From the NCBI GenBank assembly GCA_905221505.1, contig CAJNDL010000003.1:8142-72141 (forward strand): a stretch of 64,000 bases of DNA, read 5' to 3'. The stretch is from a bacterium (GTDB taxonomy: Bacteria > Bacillota > Bacilli > Lactobacillales > Streptococcaceae). Position numbers and translations under genes: made by a program. This document shows positions 39,151 to 50,111 of the stretch, one piece after another (the first letter of the stretch is position 1; the number at the start of each line of letters is the position of its first letter). Under the pieces are notes generated by a model that saw only the letters and a list, made by a program, of their open reading frames with translations, made no database searches and was not told the origin of the DNA.

Positions 39151-40485
39151 TTAGACCGTTAAAAATTCCTCTAAGTCGCTAAGGGCACGCTCTGCAATTT
39201 TTTCATAACGAGCCTTCTTATCACGGATACGTTCGCCTTCCAGCTCCTTGATGATCCCAAAATTGACATTCATTGGTTGGAAATGTTTGCTGTCCGCATG
39301 GGTGATGTAATGAGCCAGACTTCCAATCGCTGTGGTCTCTGGGAAGATTGCTTCACTTTCACCCTTGAAGAGACGAGCCGCGTTAATACCCGCAACCAAG
39401 CCTGATGCTGCTGATTCAACATAGCCTTCCACACCCGTCATCTGACCAGCAAAGAAGAGATTAGGTTGCTTCTTAGAACGGTAGGTCTGCTCCAGAAGAT
39501 TTGGTGAATCCATGTAAGAATTGCGGTGCATGACCCCATAACGAACAAACTCCGCATTTTCAAGACCTGGAATCATTTGGAAAACACGCTTTTGTTCTCC
39601 CCATTTGAGGTGTGTCTGGAAACCGACGATATTGTAGAGGCTACCAGCCGCATTGTCCTGACGAAGTTGCACAACCGCGTATGGTGTTTTGAACTCTCCA
39701 TCACGAGGTCCTGTGTAGTCGTCTGGATACTCAAGTCCGACTGGCTTCATAGGTCCATAAAGCATGGTTTTAATACCACGTTTGGCCATGACTTCGATAG
39801 GCATACATCCTTCAAAGTATTTTTCTTTTTCAAAAGAATTGAGCGGTGCTTCTTCCGCATTGACCAAGGCTTCATGGAAATCCATAAACTCTTGCTTAGT
39901 CATAGGCGCGTTGAGGTAGGCTGCCTCTCCCTTATCATAACGAGACTTGAGATAGACCTTGCTCATATCAACAGTGTTGACATCGATAATAGGTGCTGCC
40001 GCATCGTAAAAATAGAAACCATCGCCGTCATTAAGGGCATGAATCTTTTCAGCTAAGGCATCGCTCGTCAAAGGACCAGTAGCGACAACTGTAATAACAT
40101 CAGCTGGCAATTCTGTAATTTCATCACGAACCACTTCAATTAAGGGGTGGTTGGCCACTTTTTCAGTCACCATTTGGGAGAAACCATCGCGATCCACCGC
40201 AAGAGCTCCACCAGCAGGAACACGTGTAGCTTCTGCTGATTCCAAGATGACAGAACCCAGGCGACGCATTTCTTCCTTAAGAAGCCCAACAGCATTTGTC
40301 AAAGCATCTCCACGCAAGGAATTGGAACAAACTAACTCTGCAAAATTGTCTGTTTTGTGCTGGGGTGTTGACTTGACACCACGCATTTCATAAAGTTTAA
40401 CTGGAATACCACGCTCTGCGATTTGGTAGGCTGCTTCAGAGCCTGCCAAACCAGCACCGATAACATTGATATAAGATTGAGACAC
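39151..40485 (-). CDS. trmFO: tRNA m5U54 methyltransferase TrmFO (GTG start)
   Basis: Folate- and FAD-dependent enzyme forming ribothymidine at position 54 of tRNA. With GTG at 40485 it has 444 residues, the family length, beginning (M)[20 protein letters not shown] (FAD-binding GxGxxG). The conserved active-site cysteine is in [11 protein letters not shown]. Other landmarks are [19 protein letters not shown] and [22 protein letters not shown] ([18 protein letters not shown]). The ORF is open upstream to 40557, but that part has no family support. Confidence 0.94.
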   Translation of the reverse strand: MSQSYINVIGAGLAGSEAAYQIAERGIPVKLYEMRGVKSTPQHKTDNFAELVCSNSLRGDALTNAVGLLKEEMRRLGSVILESAEATRVPAGGALAVDRDGFSQMVTEKVANHPLIEVVRDEITELPADVITVVATGPLTSDALAEKIHALNDGDGFYFYDAAAPIIDVNTVDMSKVYLKSRYDKGEAAYLNAPMTKQEFMDFHEALVNAEEAPLNSFEKEKYFEGCMPIEVMAKRGIKTMLYGPMKPVGLEYPDDYTGPRDGEFKTPYAVVQLRQDNAAGSLYNIVGFQTHLKWGEQKRVFQMIPGLENAEFVRYGVMHRNSYMDSPNLLEQTYRSKKQPNLFFAGQMTGVEGYVESAASGLVAGINAARLFKGESEAIFPETTAIGSLAHYITHADSKHFQPMNVNFGIIKELEGERIRDKKARYEKIAERALSDLEEFLTV

Positions 40486-40580
40486 GACACTAATACCTCT
40501 TTGGGTGGGACCTAAGTCCATATCAAAACATCCCACTGGACTGTTTGACACCCACAAATCTTTCTATTTTTTTCTTCTAC

Positions 40581-40608
40581 TAGTATAACAAAAAAAGGGA
40601 AGAAGGCA
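40581..40608 (-). promoter_or_regulatory. Candidate trmFO promoter inside rsmI terminator
   Basis: Minus-strand TTGCCT (40603-40608) and TATACT (40581-40586), 16-base spacer that includes the T tract of the rsmI terminator. Confidence 0.5.
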
Positions 40609-40616
40609 AACTTCCC
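40590..40616 (-). terminator. Terminator after rsmI
   Basis: Minus-strand hairpin GGGAAGTTTGCCTTCTTCCC followed by seven T. Confidence 0.8.
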
Positions 40617-40619
40617 TGT

Positions 40620-41489
40620 TTAGTCATTTTCTTCCCAATCGTGGTAGGCAGCGTAGAGCTGGCTTTTATTCCACTGGTAGAGTTTCGCTACTTCCTTAAT
40701 GGCTTGATTTTTCTTCATTCCTTGCTGAATACGGTCTTGGATTTCTGAAAACAAGTCCTCCTCGTCTTTTTCTTCCACATCCTGACTGGCACCTTCAACG
40801 ATAAGAAGGCATTCTCCCTTAAGTGGCGTTTCAGCGATGCTTTCTAGCAATTCAGAGATCTTTCCTCGTTGATATTCTTCATAAATCTTGGTCAATTCTC
40901 TGACCAAGACTACCGAGCGGTCACCGTAGACTTCGAGCATATTTTCCAATGTATCTGCCACACGATGAGGTGATTCATAGAAAATCTGAGTTTCAGGATA
41001 GTCTTTTTTTGAGTCGAAAAATTGCTTTTGCTGGCCTGATTTTCTAGGTAAAAAACCGTAAAAGATATGTGGTTGCGGTGCTAGGCCACTGGCAATCAAG
41101 GCAGAAATCCCTGCAGAAGCACCTGGGACTGTGACCACTGCAATCTCTTCCTCAATAGCTGCCTTGACCAAATCATGACCAGGGTCCGAGATACTTGGCA
41201 GACCCGCATCAGAGACCTGAGCAATACTTTGCCCTGCTTTCAGGAAACCAATCAAATCAGGAATTTTTTCCTTTGCATTGTGCTCATGAAAACTAATCTG
41301 CTTTGTAGAAATGTCAAAATGCTTGAGCAATAGACCTGTATTGCGCGTGTCCTCAGCAGCAATCCAATCCACTTCTTTCAAGGTCTGGATGGCGCGAAAA
41401 GTCATATCATCTAGATTGCCAATCGGCGTTGCCACTAGATAAAGCTTGCCATAGGGAGACTGCCCCTTAAAACTTTTTTGAATATGCAT
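40620..41489 (-). CDS. rsmI: 16S rRNA (cytidine(1402)-2'-O)-methyltransferase RsmI
   Basis: 289 residues of the tetrapyrrole-methylase fold. Signature GKLYLVATPIGNLDDMTFRA at the N-terminus, then DTRNTGLLLKHFDI, VSDAGLPSISDPGHDLV, GFLPRKSGQ, and FYESPHRVADTLE. Old name yabC/yraL. ATG at 41489 is two bases after the yabA stop, so the pair is coupled. Confidence 0.96.
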   Translation of the reverse strand: MHIQKSFKGQSPYGKLYLVATPIGNLDDMTFRAIQTLKEVDWIAAEDTRNTGLLLKHFDISTKQISFHEHNAKEKIPDLIGFLKAGQSIAQVSDAGLPSISDPGHDLVKAAIEEEIAVVTVPGASAGISALIASGLAPQPHIFYGFLPRKSGQQKQFFDSKKDYPETQIFYESPHRVADTLENMLEVYGDRSVVLVRELTKIYEEYQRGKISELLESIAETPLKGECLLIVEGASQDVEEKDEEDLFSEIQDRIQQGMKKNQAIKEVAKLYQWNKSQLYAAYHDWEEND

Positions 41490-41491
41490 GC

Positions 41492-41809
41492 TTACTCCCT
41501 GTATAACAACTCGTCACAGAACATACATTCCTCGTCCTGTTCTCGACGTTGTCCATAAAAATCATTACATACGTGAAATCCATCACGGTAAATGCGACGG
41601 ACACTTTCGCGAACATGCTTGGCCTTGACAGGAGCATCTGCCTCCACCTCACCCAAGCGTTCGCGCAACTTAGAATTTTCCAAGCGAAGAGCTGTATTTT
41701 CCTCTACCAGGCTCTTGAGATTTTTCTTGATGGCTTCCACATCGGCCAGGGTTACCAATAACTGTTGGGAAAAATCATCCAGCGCGTCAAATAATTCTTT
41801 TTTGTCCAT
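41492..41809 (-). CDS. yabA: DNA replication initiation control protein YabA
   Basis: 105 residues from [18 protein letters not shown]. It limits DnaA activity by bridging DnaA and DnaN. N-terminal leucine-rich coiled coil (residues 1-60), then a C-terminal zinc module (HVCNDFYG ... [11 protein letters not shown]). An upstream ATG at 41836 is in the ribosome site region (AAAGAAAGG). Gene order tmk-holB-yabA-rsmI is conserved in firmicutes. Confidence 0.93.
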
Positions 41810-41848
41810 AAAACAGCTCTTTCCTTTCTTTATCATTCATTTTTGAGT

Positions 41849-42739
41849 TTATATTTCTTTCAAGACCAGATATTCCATGGCATTTTGAAAGCTGACATTA
41901 GCTTGCCACATTTTTCTAGCTTCTAACAAATCTTGTAGAATCACCCTTACTCTTGCTTGCAGGATGTCCTGCCCACAGAGGACTTCGAGAATCCGTAAAA
42001 CCTGATCCTGTTTTTCCTTGTCATCCGCCAAGTTGGCTAATTTAGCAACCTGCAGATAACTTTCTTTTTTCTTAGCTAATAACCAGGTTAGCAGGCGTTC
42101 ACTTTCATCAACCAAGGTCCAAAAACTTGCCTGATTGGCTAACTTTTCTGCTTCAGCTCGCGATTGACTAAACTGGGCTAAGAGAGTTGCTTTTTTCTTG
42201 ACCAGACCTGCTTGTTCTAATTGATGGATGAGTTTTTCTTCTTGCTTTTTAAAGTGGAAAATCTGTGTTCGACTACGGATGGTCGGTAACATCTTTTCCT
42301 CATCGCTGGTCAAGAAGAAAATATAAACCTCACTCTGGGGTTCTTCGATGACCTTGAGCAGAGAGTTAGCTGCGTTGGGATGCATTTTCTCAGCTTGCTC
42401 GATAATAAAGACCTGTTGCTGACTTTCAATCCCTGCTTGGGAAAACTGGCCCACCAATTCACGAATACGTTCTGTCTTGATGACCTGATTGACTGGTTTA
42501 ATCAAGGTAACATCGGGAAATTCTCCCTGTTCAATCAGCTTGCAATTTCGGCATTTCTCACATGGTAAAACGCCTACTTTATCCGTACAAAAGAGGCTCT
42601 TAGCCAAAAACTGCGCCATTTCTAAGCTTCCAAAGAAACCTGAAAAAAGATAGGCATGATTGAGCTGGTCTTGTTCTAGGATACGGACAAAGCGGTCAAA
42701 CTGGTCTGGTTGCCAAGCCTTTAATTCTTCTTGTTTCAT
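41849..42739 (-). CDS. holB: DNA polymerase III delta' subunit
   Basis: Clamp-loader subunit, 296 residues. Contains [20 protein letters not shown] (degenerate P-loop, as expected for delta'), a Cys cluster [20 protein letters not shown] that binds zinc, and [18 protein letters not shown] with SRC-like [11 protein letters not shown]. Its ATG overlaps the tmk stop by four bases. Confidence 0.93.
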   Translation of the reverse strand: MKQEELKAWQPDQFDRFVRILEQDQLNHAYLFSGFFGSLEMAQFLAKSLFCTDKVGVLPCEKCRNCKLIEQGEFPDVTLIKPVNQVIKTERIRELVGQFSQAGIESQQQVFIIEQAEKMHPNAANSLLKVIEEPQSEVYIFFLTSDEEKMLPTIRSRTQIFHFKKQEEKLIHQLEQAGLVKKKATLLAQFSQSRAEAEKLANQASFWTLVDESERLLTWLLAKKKESYLQVAKLANLADDKEKQDQVLRILEVLCGQDILQARVRVILQDLLEARKMWQANVSFQNAMEYLVLKEI

Positions 42740-43374
42740 TTAGCCAAGCCCACTCTGTCAAATAAGACAGCCTTGGTAGCATCCACAACTTGCTCCAAAG
42801 GAAGACTCGCATCAATCTTAACAATGCGATTTCCTTCTTTTTCCAGAAGAGAAAGGTAACCTTGACGGACTTTTTTATGCAAGTCCAACCCTTCCAAGTC
42901 CAAACGATTGACCTCACGATTGCTATTAGCAGCAATGCGAGCCAGTCCCTCTTCCACCTCAATGTCAAAATAGAGTGTCAAATCGGGTTTAAGGCCATCT
43001 GTCGCAAACTGATTGAGCCAGTCAATGGCATCAATATCCAAGCCACGGCCAAATCCCTGATAAGCAATGGAACTATCGATGAAGCGGTCCATAATGACCA
43101 ACTTACCAGCGTCAAGGGCTGGAAGAACTTTTTCCACCAAGTGCTGTCTACGACTGGCAATATAGAGAAGGAGTTCTGTCTTAGCATCCATCTGAGTATG
43201 ACTTGGGTCTAAAATCACTTCCCGAATTTTCTCCCCAATCAAGACTCCGCCAGGTTCACGGGTCGTCAGCACCTCTACTCCTTTTTCCTCTAAGATTGGT
43301 AGCAGAGCCTCTAAAACACTGGTCTTGCCTGCTCCCTCTGGTCCCTCAAGAGAGACTAAAAATCCTTTTGACAT
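42736..43374 (-). CDS. tmk: Thymidylate kinase
   Basis: dTMP to dTDP kinase of 212 residues. P-loop [16 protein letters not shown], then [19 protein letters not shown] (DRx/REPGG motif), [20 protein letters not shown], and [13 protein letters not shown]. First gene of tmk-holB-yabA-rsmI. Confidence 0.96.
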   Translation of the reverse strand: MSKGFLVSLEGPEGAGKTSVLEALLPILEEKGVEVLTTREPGGVLIGEKIREVILDPSHTQMDAKTELLLYIASRRQHLVEKVLPALDAGKLVIMDRFIDSSIAYQGFGRGLDIDAIDWLNQFATDGLKPDLTLYFDIEVEEGLARIAANSNREVNRLDLEGLDLHKKVRQGYLSLLEKEGNRIVKIDASLPLEQVVDATKAVLFDRVGLAK

Positions 43375-43454
43375 GTCTAACTCATTTCTTTTTTACTACT
43401 TCTATTCTATCAAAAAAATAGGGGTTTGTGACAATCTTTTTGTCTTCTCATTTC

Positions 43455-43569
43455 ATACTCAATGAAAATCAAAGAGCAAACTAGGAAACTAGTCGCAGGT
43501 TGCTCAAAACACTGTTTTGAGGTTGCAGATGGAAGCTGACGCAGTTTGAATTTGATTTTCGAAGAGTAT
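43455..43569 (+). repeat. BOX element (boxA-boxC)
   Basis: Begins ATACTCAATGAAAATCAAAG and ends TTTTCGAAGAGTAT; inside is the boxA signature AGGTTGCTCAAAACACTGTT. The boxB module is absent. A 115-bp mitis-group short interspersed repeat between tmk and proC. Confidence 0.92.
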
Positions 43570-43603
43570 CAACCACCATAAAAGAGGTAGACAAAACCAC
43601 CTC

Positions 43604-44401
43604 TTATTTACCTAGTTCTTGTGTTCGCTTGTAGGCTTGACCAACTGCCTCCATGACTGTGCCTCGAAAAGCATGCGCTTCTAAGCTAGCTACACCAGCG
43701 ATAGTCGAACCACCTGGGCTACAAACTTGGTCTTTCAAGACCCCAGGATGCTCTTGGGTTTCTAGGACCAATTGACCAGCTCCTACCACAGTTTGAGCTG
43801 CCATTTTCAATGCTGTTTCTCGTGGCAATCCAGTCTGAACACCTGCATCCGCCAAGGCCTCGATAAAGAGATAGACAAAGGCTGGTCCACAGCCTGCAAG
43901 ACCTGTTGCTGCATCGATTAAGCCTTCTCCTAGTTCAACCAAGAGACCAGCCTTAGCTAAAAGCTGGCAAAAGAGCTCACTGTCCTCAGTCCTGCAATTA
44001 GGAGACAAGGCATAACTAATCACTCCTTGTCCGATAGAAGCAGGGGTATTTGGCATCATACGAATAATTCGGTGTTGGCTTGGGATAAGACTTGCTAGTT
44101 TTTCTAAAGTCAATCCAGCTGCCATCGAAATCAAAAGAAGACTTTCTCGTTTTTCAAGGATAGTCTGGTATTGAGAAAGCAAGTCTGAGAACTGTGCAGG
44201 TTTTACTCCTAGAAAAATCACATCTGCTTCTGCAAAGATTTCGTCATTGCTAGAAGCCTGACCACCGAAGTTGGCGATGAAAGCATCCACCTTAGCTTGA
44301 CTACGATTGGCAAGGAGAAGCTGAGCACCCGTCTTGGCCTGCAAAACAGCCTTAGACAGACTAGCCCCCATATTCCCCAAACCGATAAATCCAATCTTCA
44401 T
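43604..44401 (-). CDS. proC: Pyrroline-5-carboxylate reductase
   Basis: Final step of proline synthesis. 265 residues. Rossmann motif MKIGFIGLGNMGASLSKAV and the C-terminal signature VCSPGGSTIAGVASLEAHAF. Starts three bases after the proA stop, so proB-proA-proC form one operon covering the whole glutamate-to-proline pathway. Confidence 0.97.
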   Translation of the reverse strand: MKIGFIGLGNMGASLSKAVLQAKTGAQLLLANRSQAKVDAFIANFGGQASSNDEIFAEADVIFLGVKPAQFSDLLSQYQTILEKRESLLLISMAAGLTLEKLASLIPSQHRIIRMMPNTPASIGQGVISYALSPNCRTEDSELFCQLLAKAGLLVELGEGLIDAATGLAGCGPAFVYLFIEALADAGVQTGLPRETALKMAAQTVVGAGQLVLETQEHPGVLKDQVCSPGGSTIAGVASLEAHAFRGTVMEAVGQAYKRTQELGK

Positions 44402-44404
44402 CTC

Positions 44405-45667
44405 TTACTCCCTTATCTGTCCGTCACCAGTAACCACATACTTGTAGCTGGTCAACTCTTTCAAGCCCATTGGACCACGCGCATGCAGTTTCTGAGTAGA
44501 AATCCCCATTTCACAACCAAGACCAAATTGGCCCCCATCTGTAAAACGAGTTGAGGCATTAACATAGACTGCTGCAGAGTCCACTTGATCTGTAAAGTAA
44601 GCTGCAGCCTCAGCATTTTCCGTCACAATGGCATCCGAATGATGGGTACTGTGGGCTTCAATATGCTCGACGGCTTCTTCTAAACTGCTCACAACCTTAA
44701 CAGCTAGGACATAATCTAAAAACTCAGTATCAAAGTCTTGTGCTTCAGCTACTTGGCCTGAAACAAACTGACTTGCTTTGCTATCCAAGCGGAATTGAAT
44801 TGGTTCCAGTCCAGCTTCTTTACGCTTTGCAACCAGAACTTGCTCCAAGCGAGGGAGAAAACTTGCTGCCTTGTCTTCATGAACGAGAAGGACCTCCATG
44901 GCATTACATACAGAAGGACGACTGGTTTTGGCATTGTTGATGATAGACAGAGCCTTGTCCTCATCTGCATCCTTGTCTACGTAAACATGGACAATGCCTG
45001 TTCCTGTCTCGATAACTGGTACAATAGCATTCTCAACCACTGCATTGATCAAGCCAGCCCCTCCACGAGGAATAAGCAGGTCTAGATAGCCCTTGGCCTT
45101 CATCATAGCATAGCTACTTTCACGGCTAGTATCTTCCACCAGTTGAATTACATCTGGATGAATGGTCGTTGTCTCCAAGCCTTTTTTCAAGGCTTTAACA
45201 ATAGCATGGGCAGTTTGATAGGCATCCTTCCCACTACGAAGAACGACCGCATTCCCACTCTTGAGAGCCAAAGCAGCCGCGTCAGACGTCACATTTGGAC
45301 GGCTTTCATAGATAATACCGATGACCCCCATGGCCACCCGTTTCTTGGTGATAACCAAACCATTTTCAAGCTGACTTGTTTCTAAAACTTCACCGATTGG
45401 ATCTGGTAAAGCAACCACTTCACGAATCCCAGTTGCCATTGCTTCTATGCGTCCTGCATCCAAATAAAGACGATCCAACATAACATCTGAGATTTTACCT
45501 TTGGCCGCTTCCATATCGAGGGCATTGGCCGCTAAAATCTCCTCAGTAGCTGCTATTAAGTGATCAGCCATGGCTAGCAAGGCTTGGTTTTTAATCTCTT
45601 CACTAGCTGTGTTGATCGATTTTTTAACAGCCTGTACCTGTTCAAATTGTTCTTGTGTACTTACCAT
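44405..45667 (-). CDS. proA: Glutamate-5-semialdehyde dehydrogenase (gamma-glutamyl phosphate reductase)
   Basis: Second step of proline synthesis. 420 residues. Active-site cysteine in [23 protein letters not shown] region [20 protein letters not shown] and [13 protein letters not shown] are present. ATG at 45667 is nine bases after proB. Confidence 0.97.
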   Translation of the reverse strand: MVSTQEQFEQVQAVKKSINTASEEIKNQALLAMADHLIAATEEILAANALDMEAAKGKISDVMLDRLYLDAGRIEAMATGIREVVALPDPIGEVLETSQLENGLVITKKRVAMGVIGIIYESRPNVTSDAAALALKSGNAVVLRSGKDAYQTAHAIVKALKKGLETTTIHPDVIQLVEDTSRESSYAMMKAKGYLDLLIPRGGAGLINAVVENAIVPVIETGTGIVHVYVDKDADEDKALSIINNAKTSRPSVCNAMEVLLVHEDKAASFLPRLEQVLVAKRKEAGLEPIQFRLDSKASQFVSGQVAEAQDFDTEFLDYVLAVKVVSSLEEAVEHIEAHSTHHSDAIVTENAEAAAYFTDQVDSAAVYVNASTRFTDGGQFGLGCEMGISTQKLHARGPMGLKELTSYKYVVTGDGQIRE

Positions 45668-45676
45668 AGTTTACCT

Positions 45677-46786
45677 CTAAAATTCTGTAAAGAGTAGTTG
45701 GATTTCAGGAGTAATGGAAATCCAGTCATCACGGTGAATCAAGACACCCTTGGCTTTTTGAGAACGCAACATATCCTCCAAAGCAGATGCTCCAAATTGC
45801 ACACGCCCTTTTCCAAGTGATTTTCCACTTTCCTTGTCAAATACTGTCACGATATCACCGTAAGAAAAGGCACCTTCTGCATCAACAACACCAGATAAAA
45901 GGAGACTCTTTCCATGTTGAGAGAGAGCTTCTGCAGCCCCTTTATCAACCCAAATAGAACCTTGACTCTGAGCATAGAAGGCAAGCCATTGTTTCTGGGT
46001 ACGAAGTCCCTTCTCTTGCGCAACAAAGTAAGAACCATCCTTGGTCTCCTCAGCCGCTTCAATCATGGCATCTGCCTTCAAGGATGAACAGATATAAACA
46101 GGAACTCCTGATTCTGTTGCAATAGTGGCAGCCTTGATTTTTGTTAGCATGCCCCCAGTTCCATTTGACGAACCAGCTCCGCCAGCCATATCGATAATCT
46201 CACGATTGATGGTCTCAATTTTCTCCAAGCGTTTGGCTTTTGGATCTGAATTAGGATTTCCAGTATAGAGACCGTCCACATCTGTTAAGAGAACCAAAAG
46301 GTCTGCTTGGACCATGGCAGCTACCTGGGCACTAAGAGTGTCATTGTCCCCAACCTTGAGCTCATCAATGACGACACTGTCATTCTCATTGATGATAGGA
46401 ATCGCCCCACGGCTAAGTAAAACCGACAAAGCCTGATGGGCATTTTTATAACGGCGCTTATCCACAAAGTCGTCCTGGGTCAGCAAAATTTGTGCAGAAA
46501 CGATTTGGCGCAAGAGAAGATTAGTGGTATATTCTTCCAACAAAAGCCCTTGCCCTACCGCTGCTGAAGCCTGTTTATCAGCAATCTTAGTCGGACGCTT
46601 TTTAAATCCTAAGGCTCCAAAACCAGCCGCAATGGCACCTGACGATACCAAAATCAATTCATGACCAGCCTCGTGCAACATCGCCAACTGCTGGGTAATA
46701 GCCTTTACCTTACTACGTGATAAACTTCCATCTTCATTCGTTAGAGAAGAAGTCCCCACCTTAAAGACAATCCGTTTGTATTTCAT
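45677..46786 (-). CDS. proB: Glutamate 5-kinase
   Basis: First and feedback-regulated step of proline synthesis. 369 residues from [31 protein letters not shown] precedes this ATG. Kinase landmarks [38 protein letters not shown] and [13 protein letters not shown]-terminal PUA domain (residues about 275-369, [20 protein letters not shown]). An upstream ATG at 46807 adds seven residues and is not needed. Confidence 0.96.
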   Translation of the reverse strand: MKYKRIVFKVGTSSLTNEDGSLSRSKVKAITQQLAMLHEAGHELILVSSGAIAAGFGALGFKKRPTKIADKQASAAVGQGLLLEEYTTNLLLRQIVSAQILLTQDDFVDKRRYKNAHQALSVLLSRGAIPIINENDSVVIDELKVGDNDTLSAQVAAMVQADLLVLLTDVDGLYTGNPNSDPKAKRLEKIETINREIIDMAGGAGSSNGTGGMLTKIKAATIATESGVPVYICSSLKADAMIEAAEETKDGSYFVAQEKGLRTQKQWLAFYAQSQGSIWVDKGAAEALSQHGKSLLLSGVVDAEGAFSYGDIVTVFDKESGKSLGKGRVQFGASALEDMLRSQKAKGVLIHRDDWISITPEIQLLFTEF

Positions 46787-46815
46787 AGTCTCACTCCGAT
46801 TCTTCATATTTATCC

Positions 46816-46824
46816 ATTATAACA
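46816..46824 (-). promoter_or_regulatory. Extended -10 promoter of proBAC
   Basis: Minus-strand TGTTATAAT; TATAAT is 46816-46821, 30 bases before the proB start. The -35 is weak. Confidence 0.55.
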
Positions 46825-46856
46825 TGAATGGCAGGAAATAGAAAAGAGTTGATAGT

Positions 46857-46885
46857 AAAAAGAAGGCCCTAAAACCTTCTTTTTT
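46857..46885 (-). terminator. Terminator after pce
   Basis: Minus-strand hairpin AGAAGGTTTT / AGGGCCTTCT followed by TTTT, immediately past the pce stop. Confidence 0.75.
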
Positions 46886-46886
46886 A

Positions 46887-48770
46887 CTACTGTTCTGATT
46901 CCGATTTGTTTGCAGTCGTTTCAGAGCTTTGCGAAATTACTGAAGTCAAATCTTGACTAGTTGAAGAACTTGTAACACTTTCGTTCTGAGTCGTTACTTT
47001 ATTTTCAAGATCTTTTTTCACTACTTCACTGGATTCTTTTGTTTCTGAATTACTTGTAACTCTAGTTGTAGCAGTTTTCTCTACTGGAACATCCACTAAC
47101 CAGGCACCACTTGAATCAACAGTATAGCCTTCTGGTGTCTTGCCATTTACAAGTAATTGACCATTGTCTTTCAAGAAGTACCATTTATCCTTGTCTTTGA
47201 TCCAACCCACAGCTCGTGAACCGTCTGTCTTGTAGAAATACCAATCGTTTGCCTTTTTAAGCCAACCTTGCTTCATAGCTCCTGAATCTTCTAGATAGTA
47301 ATGATGACCAGCAACTTCTATCTCACCTGTCTTCATGATACCAGTAGAATCCATATAATACCAGGTTTCTTTATCTTTTACCCAGCCCGTTTTCATTTCC
47401 CCTGATTGAGCAAAGTAATACCATTGACCCTTATATTGAAGCCAACCTGTCTTCATAGAGCCATCAAAATCCAAATAATACCACTGTTCTTTATCTTGAA
47501 TCCAACCAGTTTCCATCTGGTTTTCTTTGTTAAAATAATACCAGATTCCTGCGATTTTCTTCCAATTTTTAGCAGCAACACCAGAGTCTGTCAAATAGAA
47601 CCAACGATTGTTCCATTTTTTCCATTGATTATATAACAGGATTCCTCTTTGATTAAAATAGTACCATTCACCTTCGATTTCATTCCAACCGACAGCATAC
47701 TCTCCTGTAGAATCAGGTGCTTGATACCACCAATTCCCATACGCACTCTTATGCCAACCAGCTTGAAAACTTGGAATCGGCTTGTAGGATGTTGAAATGT
47801 TTACTAAACCGTCTTGCCTAATATCAAAAACTGTTGCATCATAGTCTTTGCTGGCTGCGTTGATCCTCTCAATTCCTCGTTCTTTGAGCCAATTAACATA
47901 CTCACTATCAACACCATTTTTCCAAGGTAGACTATCCGAAGTTTGAACAATCAAACTCGGACTCAAATGTTTAATGAAATCCTTGGTGTTTGATTTATTG
48001 GTATCACGGTGATGGTTAAACTTCATCAAATCAACTTTTCCAATGAGAGGACCATACTTGTCTTCTGCTCCATGAACATTATCTAAGTCGCCCCCAAGGT
48101 AAATTTTCTTACCATTGACTTTCACCACGCTAATCAAGGAATTGGAATTGTCATCCCAAATTTTCTTTAATTCACCTGATGAATCTGTTTCATTTTCATA
48201 ATTATAGAGTTGAATATCCATGTCCCCAAACTGAAAATGAGCATCCCCTTGTGTGATATTTTGAATAACTGAAACACCTTTTTCAGCGGCAGTCTGTAAA
48301 ACCTTATCATAACCGTACAGATTATCCCATAAACGTTCAGAATTAGTAATACGATTATCACTATATTTTTTAAGATAGACTCGGTCAACTGGATAGGTAG
48401 ACAGTAATTCATCAACATTTCCAATATGATCACTGTGGGTATGAGTGACTAAAATAAAATCAAGCTTTTGGACACCCAATTCCTTCAAATGACGAAAGAC
48501 ACGGTCTGTCAGAACATGCTTATAAGATGTTTCAATTCCTTCTCTCCATGGGTAACGAGAATCACTTCCATCTGGGAAATCATAATCTTCTCCTGTATCC
48601 ACCATGGCAAAATGTCCATTACTTTCAAGAATAATCGCATCACTGCCACCTTCATGAACATTAATAAAGTGAATTTTATTTCCTGAACTTTCTTGAGCTT
48701 GAACATTTCCATACCATGACAAGCCTAAAAAAGCGCCTGCAAGTGCTAAACTAATCAATTTCTTTTTCAT
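46887..48770 (-). CDS. pce: Choline-binding phosphorylcholine esterase Pce/CbpE
   Basis: Surface enzyme that removes phosphorylcholine from teichoic acids. 627 residues. Signal peptide MKKKLISLALAGAFLGLSWY ... VQA. Metallo-beta-lactamase domain residues 30-330 with zinc motif THTHSDHIG (His110, His112, Asp114, His115) and KFNHHRDTNKSNTKDFIKHL. About ten choline-binding repeats follow (residues ~335-560, GWIQDKEQWYYLDFDGSMKT style), then a Ser/Thr-rich tail to the end. ATG lies two bases after the rluD stop, so it appears to be the last gene of the lspA-rluD operon although it has a different cellular role. Confidence 0.94.
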   Translation of the reverse strand: MKKKLISLALAGAFLGLSWYGNVQAQESSGNKIHFINVHEGGSDAIILESNGHFAMVDTGEDYDFPDGSDSRYPWREGIETSYKHVLTDRVFRHLKELGVQKLDFILVTHTHSDHIGNVDELLSTYPVDRVYLKKYSDNRITNSERLWDNLYGYDKVLQTAAEKGVSVIQNITQGDAHFQFGDMDIQLYNYENETDSSGELKKIWDDNSNSLISVVKVNGKKIYLGGDLDNVHGAEDKYGPLIGKVDLMKFNHHRDTNKSNTKDFIKHLSPSLIVQTSDSLPWKNGVDSEYVNWLKERGIERINAASKDYDATVFDIRQDGLVNISTSYKPIPSFQAGWHKSAYGNWWYQAPDSTGEYAVGWNEIEGEWYYFNQRGILLYNQWKKWNNRWFYLTDSGVAAKNWKKIAGIWYYFNKENQMETGWIQDKEQWYYLDFDGSMKTGWLQYKGQWYYFAQSGEMKTGWVKDKETWYYMDSTGIMKTGEIEVAGHHYYLEDSGAMKQGWLKKANDWYFYKTDGSRAVGWIKDKDKWYFLKDNGQLLVNGKTPEGYTVDSSGAWLVDVPVEKTATTRVTSNSETKESSEVVKKDLENKVTTQNESVTSSSTSQDLTSVISQSSETTANKSESEQ

Positions 48771-48772
48771 TC

Positions 48773-49660
48773 TTACTTCCTCAATCTCTCCAAGGTTTCC
48801 TTAAAAATATCTGGGATATCTGCTGTAAATTCCAATGTCTCACTTGTTCTCGGATGAGTAAAACCTAGAGTCTTAGCATGAAGAAATTGTCCATGTCCTT
48901 TCAAAGTCTTGCGAGGACCATAGACTTCATCACCAGCGACTGGATGGCCGATATAAGCCATGTGAACACGGATTTGATGGGTACGCCCTGTCTCCAGCTG
49001 CAACTCTACCAAGCTATAATCACCAAAGCGTTCCAAAACGTGGAAACGGGTAACTGCAGGTTTCCCTTTCGCAGTCACAGCCTGTTTCTTACGGTCTTTT
49101 TCACTACGGCCAATCGGTGCTTCAATCACACCACGATCATTGGGCAAATTTCCATGAACAATCGCCCAATATTTACGAAGAGACTTTTTATCCTTCAGTT
49201 CTTGGGCAAGTGCTAGATGCGCCTCATCATTTTTAGCAATCATAAGAAGGCCTGACGTATCCTTATCAATACGGTGAACAATTCCTGGACGCAGAACTCC
49301 ATTGATACCCGACAAGTCCTTAATATGATACATAAGGGCATTTACCAGGGTCCCACTGGTATGACCAGCACTCGGATGCACAACCATTCCCTGAGGCTTG
49401 TTAACGACGGCCACATCCTCATCTTGGTAGATGATTTCTAGTGGAAGATTCTCAGGCACATACTCTAAAACCTCTGGCTCTGGTACATGGTAAGTGACGA
49501 TATCACCCTCTTGAACTGTGTATTTAGCTTTCTTGACTTGGCCATTGACCAAGACCTGGCCTGATTTGATTTGTTCATTCGCGAGACTGCGTGATAATTC
49601 TGTCAAATCCGACAAAGCCTTATCTAAACGCAGACCACCAGTTTCAATTTTAATTTCCAT
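48773..49660 (-). CDS. rluD: RluD-type 23S rRNA pseudouridine synthase
   Basis: 295 residues. N-terminal S4 domain ([20 protein letters not shown]) and catalytic aspartate in [17 protein letters not shown]; also [20 protein letters not shown]. Makes pseudouridines in helix 69 or a related site; which of the RluA/C/D specificities cannot be fixed from sequence alone. Overlaps lspA by 11 bases. Confidence 0.93.
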   Translation of the reverse strand: MEIKIETGGLRLDKALSDLTELSRSLANEQIKSGQVLVNGQVKKAKYTVQEGDIVTYHVPEPEVLEYVPENLPLEIIYQDEDVAVVNKPQGMVVHPSAGHTSGTLVNALMYHIKDLSGINGVLRPGIVHRIDKDTSGLLMIAKNDEAHLALAQELKDKKSLRKYWAIVHGNLPNDRGVIEAPIGRSEKDRKKQAVTAKGKPAVTRFHVLERFGDYSLVELQLETGRTHQIRVHMAYIGHPVAGDEVYGPRKTLKGHGQFLHAKTLGFTHPRTSETLEFTADIPDIFKETLERLRK

Positions 49661-50111
49661 TTATTTCCTCTTTTAACATTGCAATCAATAAAATAATCAC
49701 TCCAACAGTCAGATAGCTATCTGCCACATTGAAAATTGCAAAATTGATAAAGTCAAGGTGGAACATATCCACAACAAAGCCCTGACTCACCCTGTCAATA
49801 AAGTTTCCAAGACCACCTGCAATAATCAAGGTCAAACCCAAGACCATCCAGAGTGAGTCCTCCATGTGTTTATGTAGATACCAAATGGCACCTACCACGA
49901 CAACCAGAGTAATGACAGCGAATAGCAACTGCTGATCTTGTAAGATAGAAAAGGCTGCCCCTCGATTTTGCAGATAGGTCAAGCTAACAAAATTGGGAAT
50001 CCAAGAACGCACTTCACCCAGTGGAATTTGCTGGACGATATAGAATTTGACCAACTGATCCAGCCCAATCAAAAGCAGTACAATGACTGCCACTATTGCT
50101 CTTTTTTTCAT
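49650..50111 (-). CDS. lspA: Lipoprotein signal peptidase
   Basis: Type II signal peptidase, 153 residues, four membrane helices. Catalytic aspartates in [19 protein letters not shown] and [15 protein letters not shown]. Processes the prelipoproteins of this window (PrsA and the 136-residue lipoprotein). Start overlaps the LysR stop by four bases (ATGA). Confidence 0.96.
   Translation of the reverse strand: MKKRAIVAVIVLLLIGLDQLVKFYIVQQIPLGEVRSWIPNFVSLTYLQNRGAAFSILQDQQLLFAVITLVVVVGAIWYLHKHMEDSLWMVLGLTLIIAGGLGNFIDRVSQGFVVDMFHLDFINFAIFNVADSYLTVGVIILLIAMLKEEINGN

Noticed and set aside
42790..43212. 140-codon plus-strand ORF over tmk
   Set aside because: Antisense shadow of tmk; no ribosome site.
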